From the NCBI GenBank assembly GCA_907165065.1, contig OU015527.1:22891686-22955685 (forward strand): a DNA stretch of 64,000 bases. Reading direction: 5' to 3'. Below the pieces are notes generated by a model. That model was not told the origin of the DNA. It ran no database searches and was given only the letters and a program-made list of their open reading frames with translations. Each line of letters begins with the position of its first letter. Position 1 is the stretch's first letter. The DNA comes from Caprimulgus europaeus. Taxonomy: Eukaryota; Chordata; Aves; Caprimulgiformes; Caprimulgidae. The position numbers were made by a program, and so were the translations under genes. This document shows positions 35,201 through 45,200 of the stretch, piece by piece.

Positions 35201-36433
35201 TGATAAAGCACTAAATCTGCCCTTAAAGTAGTCTCACACAGCTGATCCTGGCAACACATCCAGTGAATGTACAGTAGTCCGACAAGGGTCATGCAGCCAC
35301 TGTAAAAGGAATGATGATAATATTGTGAGTGAGGGAAGCTGAGTTCTCTTGCACCTTTCCATGATTTCGCACAGTCTCCTGGTTTTGTTGTGGTGGTTGG
35401 TGTTGCGGGAATTATCTGGCACTTACGTCTCTCTGTGACCGCAGGATGTGTGCCAAACTGCTAAGAAACTACCAGGCAGGGGGAAGTTGCGGTGCTTAAT
35501 TAAATATAAAGCTTTTTTGTTTCCTGACCTTGTGGCTGTTGACACACGCTGATAGTCTTGCTTCCAGGCCAACCTAAGAATAAATTTAACAATTGCTATT
35601 TGGTAAAATATGGATTTAAGCATTTGTACAGACTGTTTTCCTTTAGGCATGAGTTGGGGACAGCGATCAAGCTCTGAGCTTGTGGGCAGTCCCAGATATG
35701 TCAAAATTACAAAAGGGATTGAAATTATTATTTTTTTCCACTAACTTTACATTTTCTCCCCCAGATAACTATTATCTTTAAATCATACCAAGACTGTACA
35801 GAGCAGAAAGTATACCAAGCAGTGACTAATGATTTGCCTGCAGCTTTTGTTGATGGCACAACAAGCGGAGGTGATGGGAACACCAAGAGCTTGCGGATTG
35901 TGGAGAAACTCAGTGGCAAGTATGTCGAAATGCATGCCAAGTACATTGGGACCACAGTGTACGTACGCCAGCTTGGGCACTACCTAACTCTGGCCATTCG
36001 CATGCCTCGGGAGTTGGTGATGGCCTACGAGGAGAGCCAGGATCTGCAGCTGTGTGTGAACGGTTGCCCTTCAGCTGAACGTATTGATGATAGTAGCCAT
36101 TTACCATTGCCTGTGATGGGGCAGCTGCTCCCTCAGGGTGGTGCTGCTCATCCGAGGTCAGTGTACACACTGGAAACTGCTGTCACCAAATGCCATGAGA
36201 AGATGCTGGTGAAGGACATCTATTTTTACTCATGTGTATTTGACCTACTCACCACTGGTGACGCTAACTTCACGGCTGCGGCTCACAGTGCCTTGCAGGA
36301 TGTGGAGGCTCTACACCCCAGAAGAGAACACTGGCATATCTTTCCCAGCAGTGGACATGGTGGTATGGGCAAGGGTAGCAAATTCTTTGTCCATCTTGGA
36401 CTTGTGTGCTTGGTCCTTCTTGTGCTTTTGTAG
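19760..36433 (+). CDS. RGMB: RGMB (DRAGON), repulsive guidance molecule B (complete, 3 coding exons)
   Basis: RGMB is a GPI-anchored membrane protein that binds BMP2/4 as a co-receptor and neogenin in neurons and other cells. Coding exons 19760-19880, 22824-23335 and 35765-36433 join in frame to 433 residues; human RGMB has 437. Residues 1 to about 41 hold a basic stretch and a Leu-rich signal peptide core ([16 protein letters not shown]). The cysteine-rich N-terminal RGM domain (about 43-160) follows, with NCS as a likely N-glycosylation site at Asn115. The von Willebrand D-like domain begins with GDPH at 163-166, the acid-labile autocleavage site of the family. The C terminus is hydrophobic ([16 protein letters not shown]) after a Gly/Ser-rich stretch, as expected for GPI attachment. 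The start was chosen because it is the ATG in frame with the signal peptide and donor. Introns are 2.9 and 12.4 kb. All family hallmarks are intact. Confidence 0.97.
20637..21258 (+). mobile_element. Solo LTR (family A) in RGMB intron 1
   Basis: Begins TGTCTTGGTTTCTTTAGG and ends ACCACCACA. The flanks AGAAG (20632-20636) and GGAAG (21259-21263) are a 5-bp duplication with one mismatch. It shares CAGTGGGGTATTCCATATCA with the element at 32072-32723 in reverse and GGTATTCCATA with the LTR at 548-945. It lies in the same orientation as RGMB and could supply promoter or polyadenylation signals; this is untested. Confidence 0.8.
22824..23335 (+). CDS. RGMB: RGMB coding exon 2 (RGM domain and autocleavage site)
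   Basis: Acceptor GTGCTTAG|GTGACTGC, donor AATAAG|GTATGG. It encodes residues 41-211, including [40 protein letters not shown] and the cleavage motif in [17 protein letters not shown]. It ends on a codon boundary. Confidence 0.97.
23960..24782 (+). mobile_element. 5'-truncated CR1 LINE in RGMB intron 2
   Basis: Contains the C-terminal reverse transcriptase region and 3' UTR of CR1: AGTGCAAGGTCCTGCAACTG, then GTGGCCAGCAGGTCAAGGGA, then GGTCCCTTCCAACTCAAGCC and a terminal CATTCTATGA. The frames are broken by stops. It is sense to RGMB and begins about 620 bp after exon 2. Confidence 0.9.
24783..26970. other. RGMB intron 2, nothing recognised
   Basis: No exon or clear repeat seen. A run of ten C's lies at 26823-26832. 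Confidence 0.4.
26975..28065 (-). mobile_element. Possible old LTR element(s) in RGMB intron 2
   Basis: Two places read, on the minus strand, like an LTR polyadenylation region. Around 27005-27060 there is GCTGTAATAAAGATGCCTGC followed by a C/T-rich tail. Around 27865-28000 there is AACATTTAATAAAAGTGCTT preceded by a GC-rich CpG-containing stretch. Their GC-rich blocks stand out from the AT-rich intron. Ends and target duplications could not be defined, so this is tentative. Confidence 0.3.
28066..29970. other. RGMB intron 2, nothing recognised
   Basis: AT-rich intron without recognisable exons or repeats. The open frames are short and lack protein-like composition. Confidence 0.4.
29975..32071 (+). 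mobile_element. Long CR1 LINE in RGMB intron 2, 5' part (endonuclease and RT start)
   Basis: Plus-oriented CR1 that retains part of the endonuclease domain (minus-strand-free reading of MGDFNFP near 30743-30763, GVCYRPP near 30652-30672) and the start of the reverse transcriptase ([15 protein letters not shown] near 32018-32063). It is broken by many stops and frameshifts. The 5' boundary is approximate. It continues at 32724 after an inserted LTR. Confidence 0.85.
32072..32723 (-). mobile_element. Solo LTR (family A) inserted into the CR1 LINE
   Basis: On the minus strand it begins TGTCCTGGTTTTTAGCTG and ends ACTATCACA. The flanks ACACT (32067-32071) and ATACT (32724-32728) are a 5-bp duplication with one mismatch. 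The CR1 coding sequence resumes right after it. It is the same family as 20637-21258, sharing for example GGTAGCTAGAA-like and CAGTGGGGTATTCCATATCA blocks. Antisense to RGMB. Confidence 0.85.
32724..33812 (+). mobile_element. Long CR1 LINE in RGMB intron 2, 3' part
   Basis: Resumes the reverse transcriptase with [20 protein letters not shown] near 32855-32915, followed by a diverged FVGDA version of the catalytic Asp-Asp box near 32950. It then runs through the CR1 3' UTR to TTCCAACCTTAGTGATTCTA at about 33785-33804. The frames are broken, so the copy is inactive. Confidence 0.9.
33813..35764. other. End of RGMB intron 2, nothing recognised
   Basis: No recognisable exon or mobile element before the exon 3 acceptor. 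A short imperfect repetition of CATAGACTT and CTTAAATCAT lies at 34628-34672. Confidence 0.4.
35765..36433 (+). CDS. RGMB: RGMB coding exon 3 and stop (vWD-like domain, GPI signal)
   Basis: Acceptor TCCCCCAG|ATAACTA. It encodes residues 212-433: [55 protein letters not shown] and the hydrophobic C-terminal GPI signal. The stop is TAG at 36431-36433. Confidence 0.97.
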   Translation: MTIIFKSYQDCTEQKVYQAVTNDLPAAFVDGTTSGGDGNTKSLRIVEKLSGKYVEMHAKYIGTTVYVRQLGHYLTLAIRMPRELVMAYEESQDLQLCVNGCPSAERIDDSSHLPLPVMGQLLPQGGAAHPRSVYTLETAVTKCHEKMLVKDIYFYSCVFDLLTTGDANFTAAAHSALQDVEALHPRREHWHIFPSSGHGGMGKGSKFFVHLGLVCLVLLVLL

Positions 36434-36689
36434 GGTTTTTTTGTCTATAACAAAGTTTTGAAATATATATTGTCATAATATATTGAGTAATGATGAGTAT
36501 ATATGTATATACCATGTATATGAAGGGATGTTTTATACAGTGGACACCAACCAGATTGTACATACTGTGTTAACTGTTTTCATATATGTTTGGTGTAGTA
36601 TTCTTTGTATCCATTTGTTTTGCAGTTTGTGAAATGTTTTATAATGTCCCTGCATTGGGACCTGATAGAAAGCACTTTATTTTTTATAT

Positions 36690-36695
36690 ATTAAA
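36690..36695 (+). terminator. RGMB: Candidate proximal RGMB polyadenylation signal (ATTAAA)
   Basis: ATTAAA about 260 bases after the RGMB stop, in a T-rich setting. It is one of at least two plausible signals. Confidence 0.3.
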
Positions 36696-38533
36696 TATTT
36701 ATGTCTGTATCTGAGTAACTATGTGTTATACATATAAACACATGCATACAATACTCAGTGTTTCCTGAGTATTGTAAGTAAGTACTACTTGGTTTAACAC
36801 AGTTTTAAACTGGATTAATTTGTTTTTTTCTATAACTTCTCATACTGTAGAGACAGCATGTCTCTTGTGCTGTAATGACATTGGTGATTTGCTGGGTTCA
36901 CTAGTTAAAATCATTAAGAATGGAATTATATTCTGTCCCTCAAACAAATGGCCATCCCTTTTTTTGGAGGGAGGGTGAAGTGCTTCCCATTTGCTCAAAT
37001 GGCCATCTTTGAGTAACGTAGATTGCAGAACCTTCTTTGTAATTTTGACATTTCCTAGTTTCGTGGCATGAGTTTCAAAAGAAGAAAAGGTGGTGTGTTG
37101 GAATGAGACTTATATAGCTTTATAGAACGAGTGGAAAGATAATTTAAAAAGCTATTAATGGCCTAGTTGTGTAAGCATGTAACATAACTATTGCAACTGC
37201 CTCTAACCTTGTAGGTTAAGTAATTCTCCAAGATGGACTGGAAAAATCACAAGCCTGAATTCTGTCCCTTGCATAGGGGCTAATTCTGTCTATACGTTCA
37301 GAAGGAGGAGGAGAGTTAGGCCGCAAGCTCTGACTACTTACTACTGAGAAGCTAGAAGTAGAATGATTTGGTGGCCTGAAGGTTGTCTTAATCTGATGCA
37401 AGAAGTCAAACCTTTAATACATGCTGCAGTAAACCCAGCTCCAAGATGAGCTTATTTCACTCTTAAACTGTTCATCTGAGAGTGAACTGATATACAGAAG
37501 TGCTACCTGATTTAAGATTCAAATAGCACTTGTCTTTGTTAAGCAGACTTGAGCTAGTGTTGCCTTGGTGGAGGGAGATGGAGTTTGTTAATTGAATGAA
37601 AGCTCATAGTTTTTATGAAGACTCTTCTAACTAGGTTACTGACTGTTGACTGGTAAAGACAGCAGTAATATTCTCAAGTAAACTGATTAATTCCCTGTAT
37701 GAATGGGTAACTGCATATACAGGTGTTATTCTGGGAATACTTGAGATGAAGGTAGTGCAAACTAAGGCCGAAGGTAAACATTTATTTTGGACTCGAGTGT
37801 TGGCAGCTAGTTCTGGCAGTGCTGTCTCATAGTGCTGTTTTGGATGAGTTAGAATTTGTGGATTTATGGTATGTCTGATAATGTGGCTTCTGCAGTTTCA
37901 CCTGATGTTGGCAGGCTTCTCCATAGTTTGTGTGGGTGAACTTCTTCATCAATGCTCTGAATTTAAAGTTCTCATGGCTGAATGCTGATGGATGAACCTA
38001 GTGTTTCTTGCAGTGGTGCCCATACTTAGTGGGTGGGCACCACATATTAGTTATTTTCCTCTGTCCCTGGATCCTGTGTGCATATATGCTATGTATGTGT
38101 ATACTAGCATTGAGTTCTGAGCCTCTCAGATAAATAATATTTCAGAAATGTAGTAATTCCCCTAAAGAGCTTTGCATTTTCTTGTTCCTGCTGTGCAATT
38201 TCTTGAGAAAATGTTATTTGTACATGTTTATTCTTGAAGTTTGCCATTGCCAAGAGAGCTTCAGTTAATGCCAAATGGGGATATTTTGAAGCTAGTGAAT
38301 GGTCTTTGGGGAGAACTGAAGCTTAGAGGGAAGTTTTTTCCCAGGACTTCCAAATGGCTATCCTTTAGAATGCCACAGATATATATATATTTTTTTTTTC
38401 ATGCTTGGAAACCCCACAATGTGTCAGACTTTGCAAAACCTTTTAGATGTGGTTCATTAATATACCAGGAAGTATATGTTTGTGTAAAAGAGTAGCTATG
38501 CAAATGTGTAAATAGTTTAAATTATTATGGTAG

Positions 38534-38539
38534 AATAAA
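38534..38539 (+). terminator. RGMB: Candidate distal RGMB polyadenylation signal (AATAAA)
   Basis: AATAAA followed by a TGTCTGTAATGTAGTG-rich stretch, about 2.1 kb after the stop. A long 3' UTR from 36434 to about 38560 would be compatible with the absence of repeats in that interval. Confidence 0.35.
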
Positions 38540-38560
38540 GTTGCCTACCCAGCTGAGGAA

Positions 38561-40925
38561 TGTCTGTAATGTAGTGTTAGTGACCCCTGGTGGGGTGCAG
38601 AAAAATTAGGGATGTGGCCCACATACTAGGCAGGCAATCTATACACAAAGCCCAAATTTGTTTCCTAGCCACCACTTGTTGGATAGGATTATGCTGAGTA
38701 CCATTGCTATACTTCCTTGCAGATGCTTGTTTCTCCTCTGCTGTGTAGTGAAATTTATAACCAGCAGCTGCAAACCAGGCCAGTTTATTGAAGAGAGTGT
38801 ATGGGAAACCAGCAGCAGGAACCATCCCTTCCTTTGCAGTGTTTTTGGAGATATTTAGAAGAGCTGTAACACAGTCATCTGATATTGCTGCATCCATCTT
38901 GAAAGGTGTTATGAAACTCCTCTTGAAAAGTAACTGGAGAACTCTTAGACCAGAAGAGCCGTGGAAAAGAAAATTACTTGCAGCAAAACTGAAGAAGAGG
39001 TTGAGGCTAAATTGTAGAAGAGTCCATAAGATTACAGAACTTTGTATAACAAGATGATCTTTTAAGTACACATGGAAGCTGTAATATGTCAGCTGTAGGG
39101 CTAATCACACAGTATGAAGGTAAATTGAAAGTGCCAAAAGTTAAAAACAAGTGATGTCAGATAGATACATACCAAGAAAGGTAGACCTCACTGAGCATCA
39201 TTTTGCTAAACTTGTGTTACAGCTAGAATTTGAGGTATGTTGGGAACAATCTCATGTAGTAGATACATCACTGAAATGTTTTGTGGAAACGACTGTAGAA
39301 TGCAAAGGGAGCTTTAAATGGGTATATGTTTAGTGTATACAGGAGGTGGCCATCTTATCTGTAAGAGCTTACTTTCAAAAATACCAGCACAAGCTCTGCA
39401 GAAGGCCATGTAGTGTGATCATTGGTATTTTAATGCAGTTATGCTACCTTTTGTAGGCCTTTGTCTTAAAAAAAGGTAGCTGATGGCTTGGATATTGGGG
39501 GGCTATTCAAAAGGTTATTTTAAGTATCTTCTAGATCATTTCTAACCAGAGTATTTCCTAATCCTATGCTAACAGAGCTCTTAGCAGCTGGGGATTGTTC
39601 TCTGTAGTTGTGGAGTCTGACAACTTCTGTAGGAAGCGTGTCACAGAACTGAGCAGAGAACCAGATGCTTAATCCTTCATTTTCTATGTACATACATACA
39701 GCTCCTGAACAAGGTTATTGTAAAAGGAAATAGTATGCTCAACTGACTGTCAAAACAAAAATTGTTTTTTCTTTCCTTCTGAAAAACCTAGCTGGAAGAA
39801 TGATCTGCATAAAGCACCTGTAAAGTAGAACACAACCTGAGAGAATGCAGGGTGTGAGAACAACCCAACTGTTGTTCTTTTGGTCAAGTTAGGGCCCTTC
39901 AGTAGTGCATGTCCTTTCAAACTACTACTGTACTGCCAGAAAATAGGTCACCAACTATTTACGTTGTCTTACCTTAGCATTATGGATACCGTGCGTTGTT
40001 CTATGGGTTTTGAGGATGTGTAAGTTGCTATTCACTTACATACACCCTGAAGTGAAGCAAGAATGTTGCAAGCTTTGCACTGCCTATTGAGGCAGCGGAC
40101 ATGCTTAGGAAAAAGGCCCAGCTGGCTTGTGCCTTTCTTCTCTTTTGATGGACTCCTAGCACAGTTTCAAATCTTTCATTCATTTTCTTCATGTAAGTAC
40201 AACTGCAGGGTTTTACACTGAATTTTCATGCTTTGGGTTATTTTAATTCCCATCTGTGTCTTGACTGATATAAGCTGTATTCCTTTCTGTCTCCCTATTC
40301 CAGCTATTAAAGACTGCTGTCTATACAGTGCCTATAGCTGACTAGTAATGACTCTCTTTTTTTCTAGAAGGTATTCTTTTTGTTGTTTACAAGTTAAGCA
40401 TTCTCTGTGTTGTGCTGCTAGTTCTGTCTATACTCAAACAAGGATTGTGTGTGTCAGTGTTGTTAATCAGGCTTTATCATTCTTATTAATTGTTTTGGAG
40501 AGCAACATAGACACAGATGAAGTACAAGTATGCAGGTAAATTTATTGTGATGCTGATGTAAAACAATTGCATGTGATCCAATTCAGAATTCTTTTAGTGT
40601 GACTATGTAAGTTACATTTCATTGAAATTAAAAGCTGCTGATTAGTAAATCAACTGTGAACAGTAAGATTGATTACAGACACATGTGGGGGTATTTATCA
40701 GAACTGAGAAATAGATATAAAAAGTGTATATATTAGTGTGTTGTATGTGGAGTGCCAATAATTTTTATTTGTAGGAATTATTTTAATGATTACTGCAGTT
40801 TTAAAGCTTAATTTCCACTTTATTCTATACTGTAACAGTAGAAGAATAATCCATTATATACACAAAATATGTACATGCCATTGATTCACGTATGTGCCGA
40901 GGGCTGCATCTACAGAAGATTTTGT
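38561..40925. other. RGMB-CHD1 spacer, first part
   Basis: No recognised gene. A 164-codon minus-strand open frame (38577-39071) without a recognised family is discussed under findings. Confidence 0.4.
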
Positions 40926-40929
40926 ACGG

Positions 40930-41220
40930 TCCTGACAGGAACCTGCTCCAGCGCGGGCTTCCCGCGGGGTCACAGCCTCCTTCGGGCATCCACCTGCTCC
41001 GGTGTGGGGTCCTCCACGGGCTACAGGTGGTCATCTGCTCCACCATGGACCTCCAGGGGCTGCAGGGGGACAGCCTGCCTCACCATGGTCTTCACCACAG
41101 GCTGCAGGGGAATCACTGCTCCGGCGCCGGAGCCCATCCTCCCCCTCCTTCTTCACTGACCTTGGTGTCTGCAGAGTTGTTTTTTCTTACATCTTCTCAC
41201 TCCTCTCTCTAGCTGCAAAG
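40930..41220 (-). mobile_element. Fragment of the family B LTR
   Basis: Nearly the exact reverse complement of about 2465-2755 in the solo LTR at 2238. Shared landmarks include GGAACCTGCTCCAGCGCGGG, CGGGGTCACAGCCTCCTTCG and GGAGCCCATCCTCCCCCTCC. Only the central, repeat-containing part is present. Both ends are truncated, and no target duplication was seen. Confidence 0.85.
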
Positions 41221-42099
41221 TGTGTTAGGGTATTGCTTCTACATTGTCTGATGGGACCAGAAATGTATAGTGAAATCTCTAGTTCTGCATATTTCAGAGG
41301 ATTTTGCTTTGGCTTAGTTCTAGACTCGCTTGAACAGAGCAAACAGCTGTCAGCTGCTGGAGTGCATTACGTGATCTTTGGGAATGCTTCTTCCCATTTA
41401 ATTTCACCAGGGAAGATCCATTTAATACAGAGATGTGAACCAAAGTGTGGTAAGAGGGAGGAGGAAATAAGGAGGTTCACTTCAAAAGTTAAAATCCTAT
41501 CAGCTCTTTCAGCATTAAGAAAAGATCACTTGCTAACAATTCTGATGCAAATCCTTAAAGTCAATATGCTATGTAATGTTTCTCTGAGTAAGAAAACCCA
41601 CCCAAACCTCACAACACCACAATCTAAAAGCAGTTCATTTATAAGTGAACTACTTAGTCTAATGACAAGACGTAAAAAAACCCCTCCCTATTTCAGCTTT
41701 GCTGAGAGGATATTTTTACTGGATATTTTAACTGCCTGTAGTTAAAAGGCAATATATTGGCCTCTGGTGGGGTGGTTACCTTAAACACAGATCTGCTAAC
41801 TGAAGTTTAGTTGTGGACAGTAAAGGTTATCTGGCAATCATAAATGAAACTGCACCAGGTAACAATTTAATTTCTCAGACCTTTGAAGCCAGGGGGTCAT
41901 GTGCCCATGTGATCAGAGGCAGAAATTTAGAAAGGCAGTAAATTTTAATAGAGAAAATTGAGGCCCTTCAGGTACTACCAGATTAGGCAACAGATGTGTG
42001 CAGTTGCTGCGGACTGCAGTATTGAATCTAGCTGTCTAAATTCTTCAGTGACATGTAAATTAACAAACTCTTACTTTTGCAGATGAGCCTAGATTTTGA

Positions 42100-42228
42100 A
42101 CATCCATAAATCCATGGGACCTGATGAGATGCATCCCAGGGTCCTGAGGGATCTGGCAGATGTAATTGTTAAGCCACTTTCTCTTGTATTTGAGAAGTCA
42201 TGGCAGTCAGGTGAAGTCCCTACTCCCT
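42100..42228 (+). mobile_element. CR1 LINE fragment (reverse transcriptase part)
   Basis: CCATGGGACCTGATGAGATGCATCCC through TGGCAGTCAGGTGAAGTCCC encodes [17 protein letters not shown] and [13 protein letters not shown] CR1 sequence. About 130 bp, without a 3' end. Confidence 0.7.
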
Positions 42229-45200
42229 ACACGCACATATGAGGTACCCAGTCACAAAGCTTGTCTAGAAAGGGTGTGAGAGCTTTCGCCACCATGCAGT
42301 CCTTTCTGCACATCCTTATTTGCGTGCCTGCACTTGGGGTGAGGGCCCTTCCACCCTGTTTTGCTGGCTTCAAGGTCTCTCCACATCACCCTGTGCCCTT
42401 TGCTTGTCAATCCAGGCCACAACTTCTCTTGGTTGTGGATCACTGTCTCCCTCCCTTGCTGTTTGTAGCTTAAAGCTCTTCTCACCAGATTGGCCAAACT
42501 TGACAAACCTGACAAGATGTTTTGTCACAGTCAGGTGAGACCACTTAGCAGTCCTTGATCCTCAAAATGTCCCAGTAGTCATAAAAGCTAAAACCTGATA
42601 ATTGATGCCAACTGCAAAAGTGGTTGATCTGCAGGATCTATCCACTCCTCAAACTCCTCTTTTCACTGGCAAGTGACACCACTGGGCCCTGGTGACCTTG
42701 CTCCTTGCCTCCAGAGCCACATAATCATTCTTGCTATGCTCCAGGTCTCCCTTGGCTTCATTGCTGGTGCTCATGTGGAAGAGCAGCAGGGAGGAATAGG
42801 TGAAGAGCCAGAGAAGCCTTGGCAACCTCCCTACAATATCCTAGATCCAAACCCCAGGCAAGCGTCAACCCTCCCTAGGTCATGACCTAGGTCAGGTCAG
42901 CAGATGGGGGCCTCTGCCCCACAGCAGGCGGTTTTGCATTGCTACCACTTGCTGCTTCCCCTGGCTGCTGTGGAGCTCAGATGGACTCAGCTAGGGCTGA
43001 TGATCCCAGCCCTTCATCTGCCAGGGCACTGAAGCTCTTCTGTAGGTGCAGAAATGCAGGTGGGGCAGAATAGCCTCCTGGGACTGAAAGACACCGGTTT
43101 GCAGCCTTTGCCCTGCTGGGAGTCTCCCACACCTGTATGCATGGACTCTGCCTGCTTCCTCAAGTACAGGAGTTCAGGCTTTTCAAGCCACAGTATCTTA
43201 GGGAAGCTGATACATCCCTTACTGGTATCAGGAGACATGATTAAGCAAGGTCAGACACAGGTTAACAAGGCTCTGCCCTAGACTTTAGTTAAGATCTGCG
43301 TATTGCTGGAAAAACTCTCCTTTGCTCTTTCTCATGAACCCTAAGGTTTGCACGGTGCTATCATCATATTATCCAAATCTATGATGAAAGTTTCACTTTC
43401 ATTATCTGAGACATTGATTTTAAAGGTCTTAGATTCTGTGATGATTTGCTCCTCTGTTCTCATCCCTCTTTCTGGTGCTGTTTCTCCCATGCTCCCAAGA
43501 AGCATGAATGGAGGAGCGGGCTGTAAGGATCAGGTGCTGTTGGCTGCCACAGAGCACATGCTCTTTCATCTGCAGCTGTGTTCTAGAAGTCCCATGAATG
43601 ATTACAGAGCAACTTCTTTCATGGCTGGCTGAAATTCAGCTTTTTTTCACTGTCTTTGTGGATTATTAATTCCAGGGCCAGACTGCCAAACCTTGTATCC
43701 ATCTTGCAGCTAGATTCAGTGTTTGGCAAACATAAAAAGATTTGATGCTTTATGGATTTACTTTGCTGTCACTCTCCTAAAGCAGATGGAAGGCATACTG
43801 TAGTCATCATCGACTGTGTTTAGTGAAACAACTAACTCTGAGAAGGTGCTTTCCATAGGTGATGCCAACTACATAGCCCAAAGGTTGCTTATTCTGTTAT
43901 TCTGTGTAATTTTGGCATCTGAGAAGATGTATGTGGGACACCAACAAGGACAATACCAAGGCCAAACTAATGTGTTTAGTTTTAACGTTATGTTAATGTT
44001 TTAAACATTACTTAACATCTCTACAACAGAGGGGAAGAGAGAACCAAGGAAACGATGCACCTGTTACACATTTGCTCCCTCACAGAGGTACAGGGTGGAG
44101 TCAGTCACACTCATGACCTTGATGGGCTCTTCTTTAAAAAAAAAAAAAATATTCCAGAAGAAGCAATTTTGTCAGAACAAAACTGGTGCACTCTGAAGCT
44201 GAACTTTAAAATTTTCATTCAACTTAGTGCTCAAGTTTCAGAGTGTGAAAAAGAGAGGAGAATAATTACATACAAGTTCCTACCACAGAGAAACAGGCCA
44301 ACATCTATACTCAGCTCTTTTCCAACATTTGTGAACTGATGCATAACTCCTAACAGGTCTCCCTCAATGTCAGCTTTGAGCTTCCTCATTTTGTTTTTCA
44401 CGTCTGCTGAATATTTCATTTTTAAGTCAAGAGCCAATGAAAAAACTTGGTTTAATAATCAGAATTCCCACATGCTACTTTTAAAGCAAGTGAATGTGCT
44501 TGTCTCATCTCGCAGCTTGCCTCAACACGAACACCTGGCACCAGCCTTGCTTGCCTTCCTGCTGCAATTGGTGATCCTTCCCAGAGGGCTCAGGAATAAG
44601 ATAGGAGAAAGTACAAATCAAGTGAGATTGCACAAGACTGACCCAAGAGATCTGGGTCAGTCCTGGTGGCTGAAAGAATATATGAATGGATAAAGAATCA
44701 CTGAATAAGTTTTTGGAACCACCAGGTGAGGATAAAATAAAACGTTTACATTATTTTGGTGTTCAAAAGACATTACTACTAACTGATGTGTGTCTCATGC
44801 CCCCCTTTGTTATGCTGGAATAACACCAATTCATCTCATAAAAATAAATTCTAAAGGGTTTGCAGTAATAAACTGAGTGCATCACAGTGGGCTTCCATGG
44901 AAAAAGTAGTGTGTGACTGTCATAAACATTGCATCATAAGAATTGCATAAAGGGGTCTGAAGTAAGATTCTGCAAGCAAACTTAGTTCTGGAATCTGGAA
45001 TTGGAATTATGCAAATGTAAAGTCACTCTTAGATTGAAAATACTGTAATCTAAAAATATTCTTGTCTCAGCTTTGAATGTTTACAGTGTATTTATTGAAA
45101 ATGTTTCTTTTGTAAAGAAATAGTAGGCTGTTAGTCCACTTGTTTATTCTGCATGTTATTATACTACAAACCCTCATATTAAGCCTTTAGGTTATGAATG

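Larger units (their letters stand above)
36434..38560 (+). other. RGMB: RGMB 3' untranslated region (probable)
   Basis: AT-rich, repeat-free sequence after the RGMB stop, with an AT-alternating stretch at 36455-36520. Its extent depends on which polyadenylation signal is used. No other gene was recognised in it. Confidence 0.45.
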
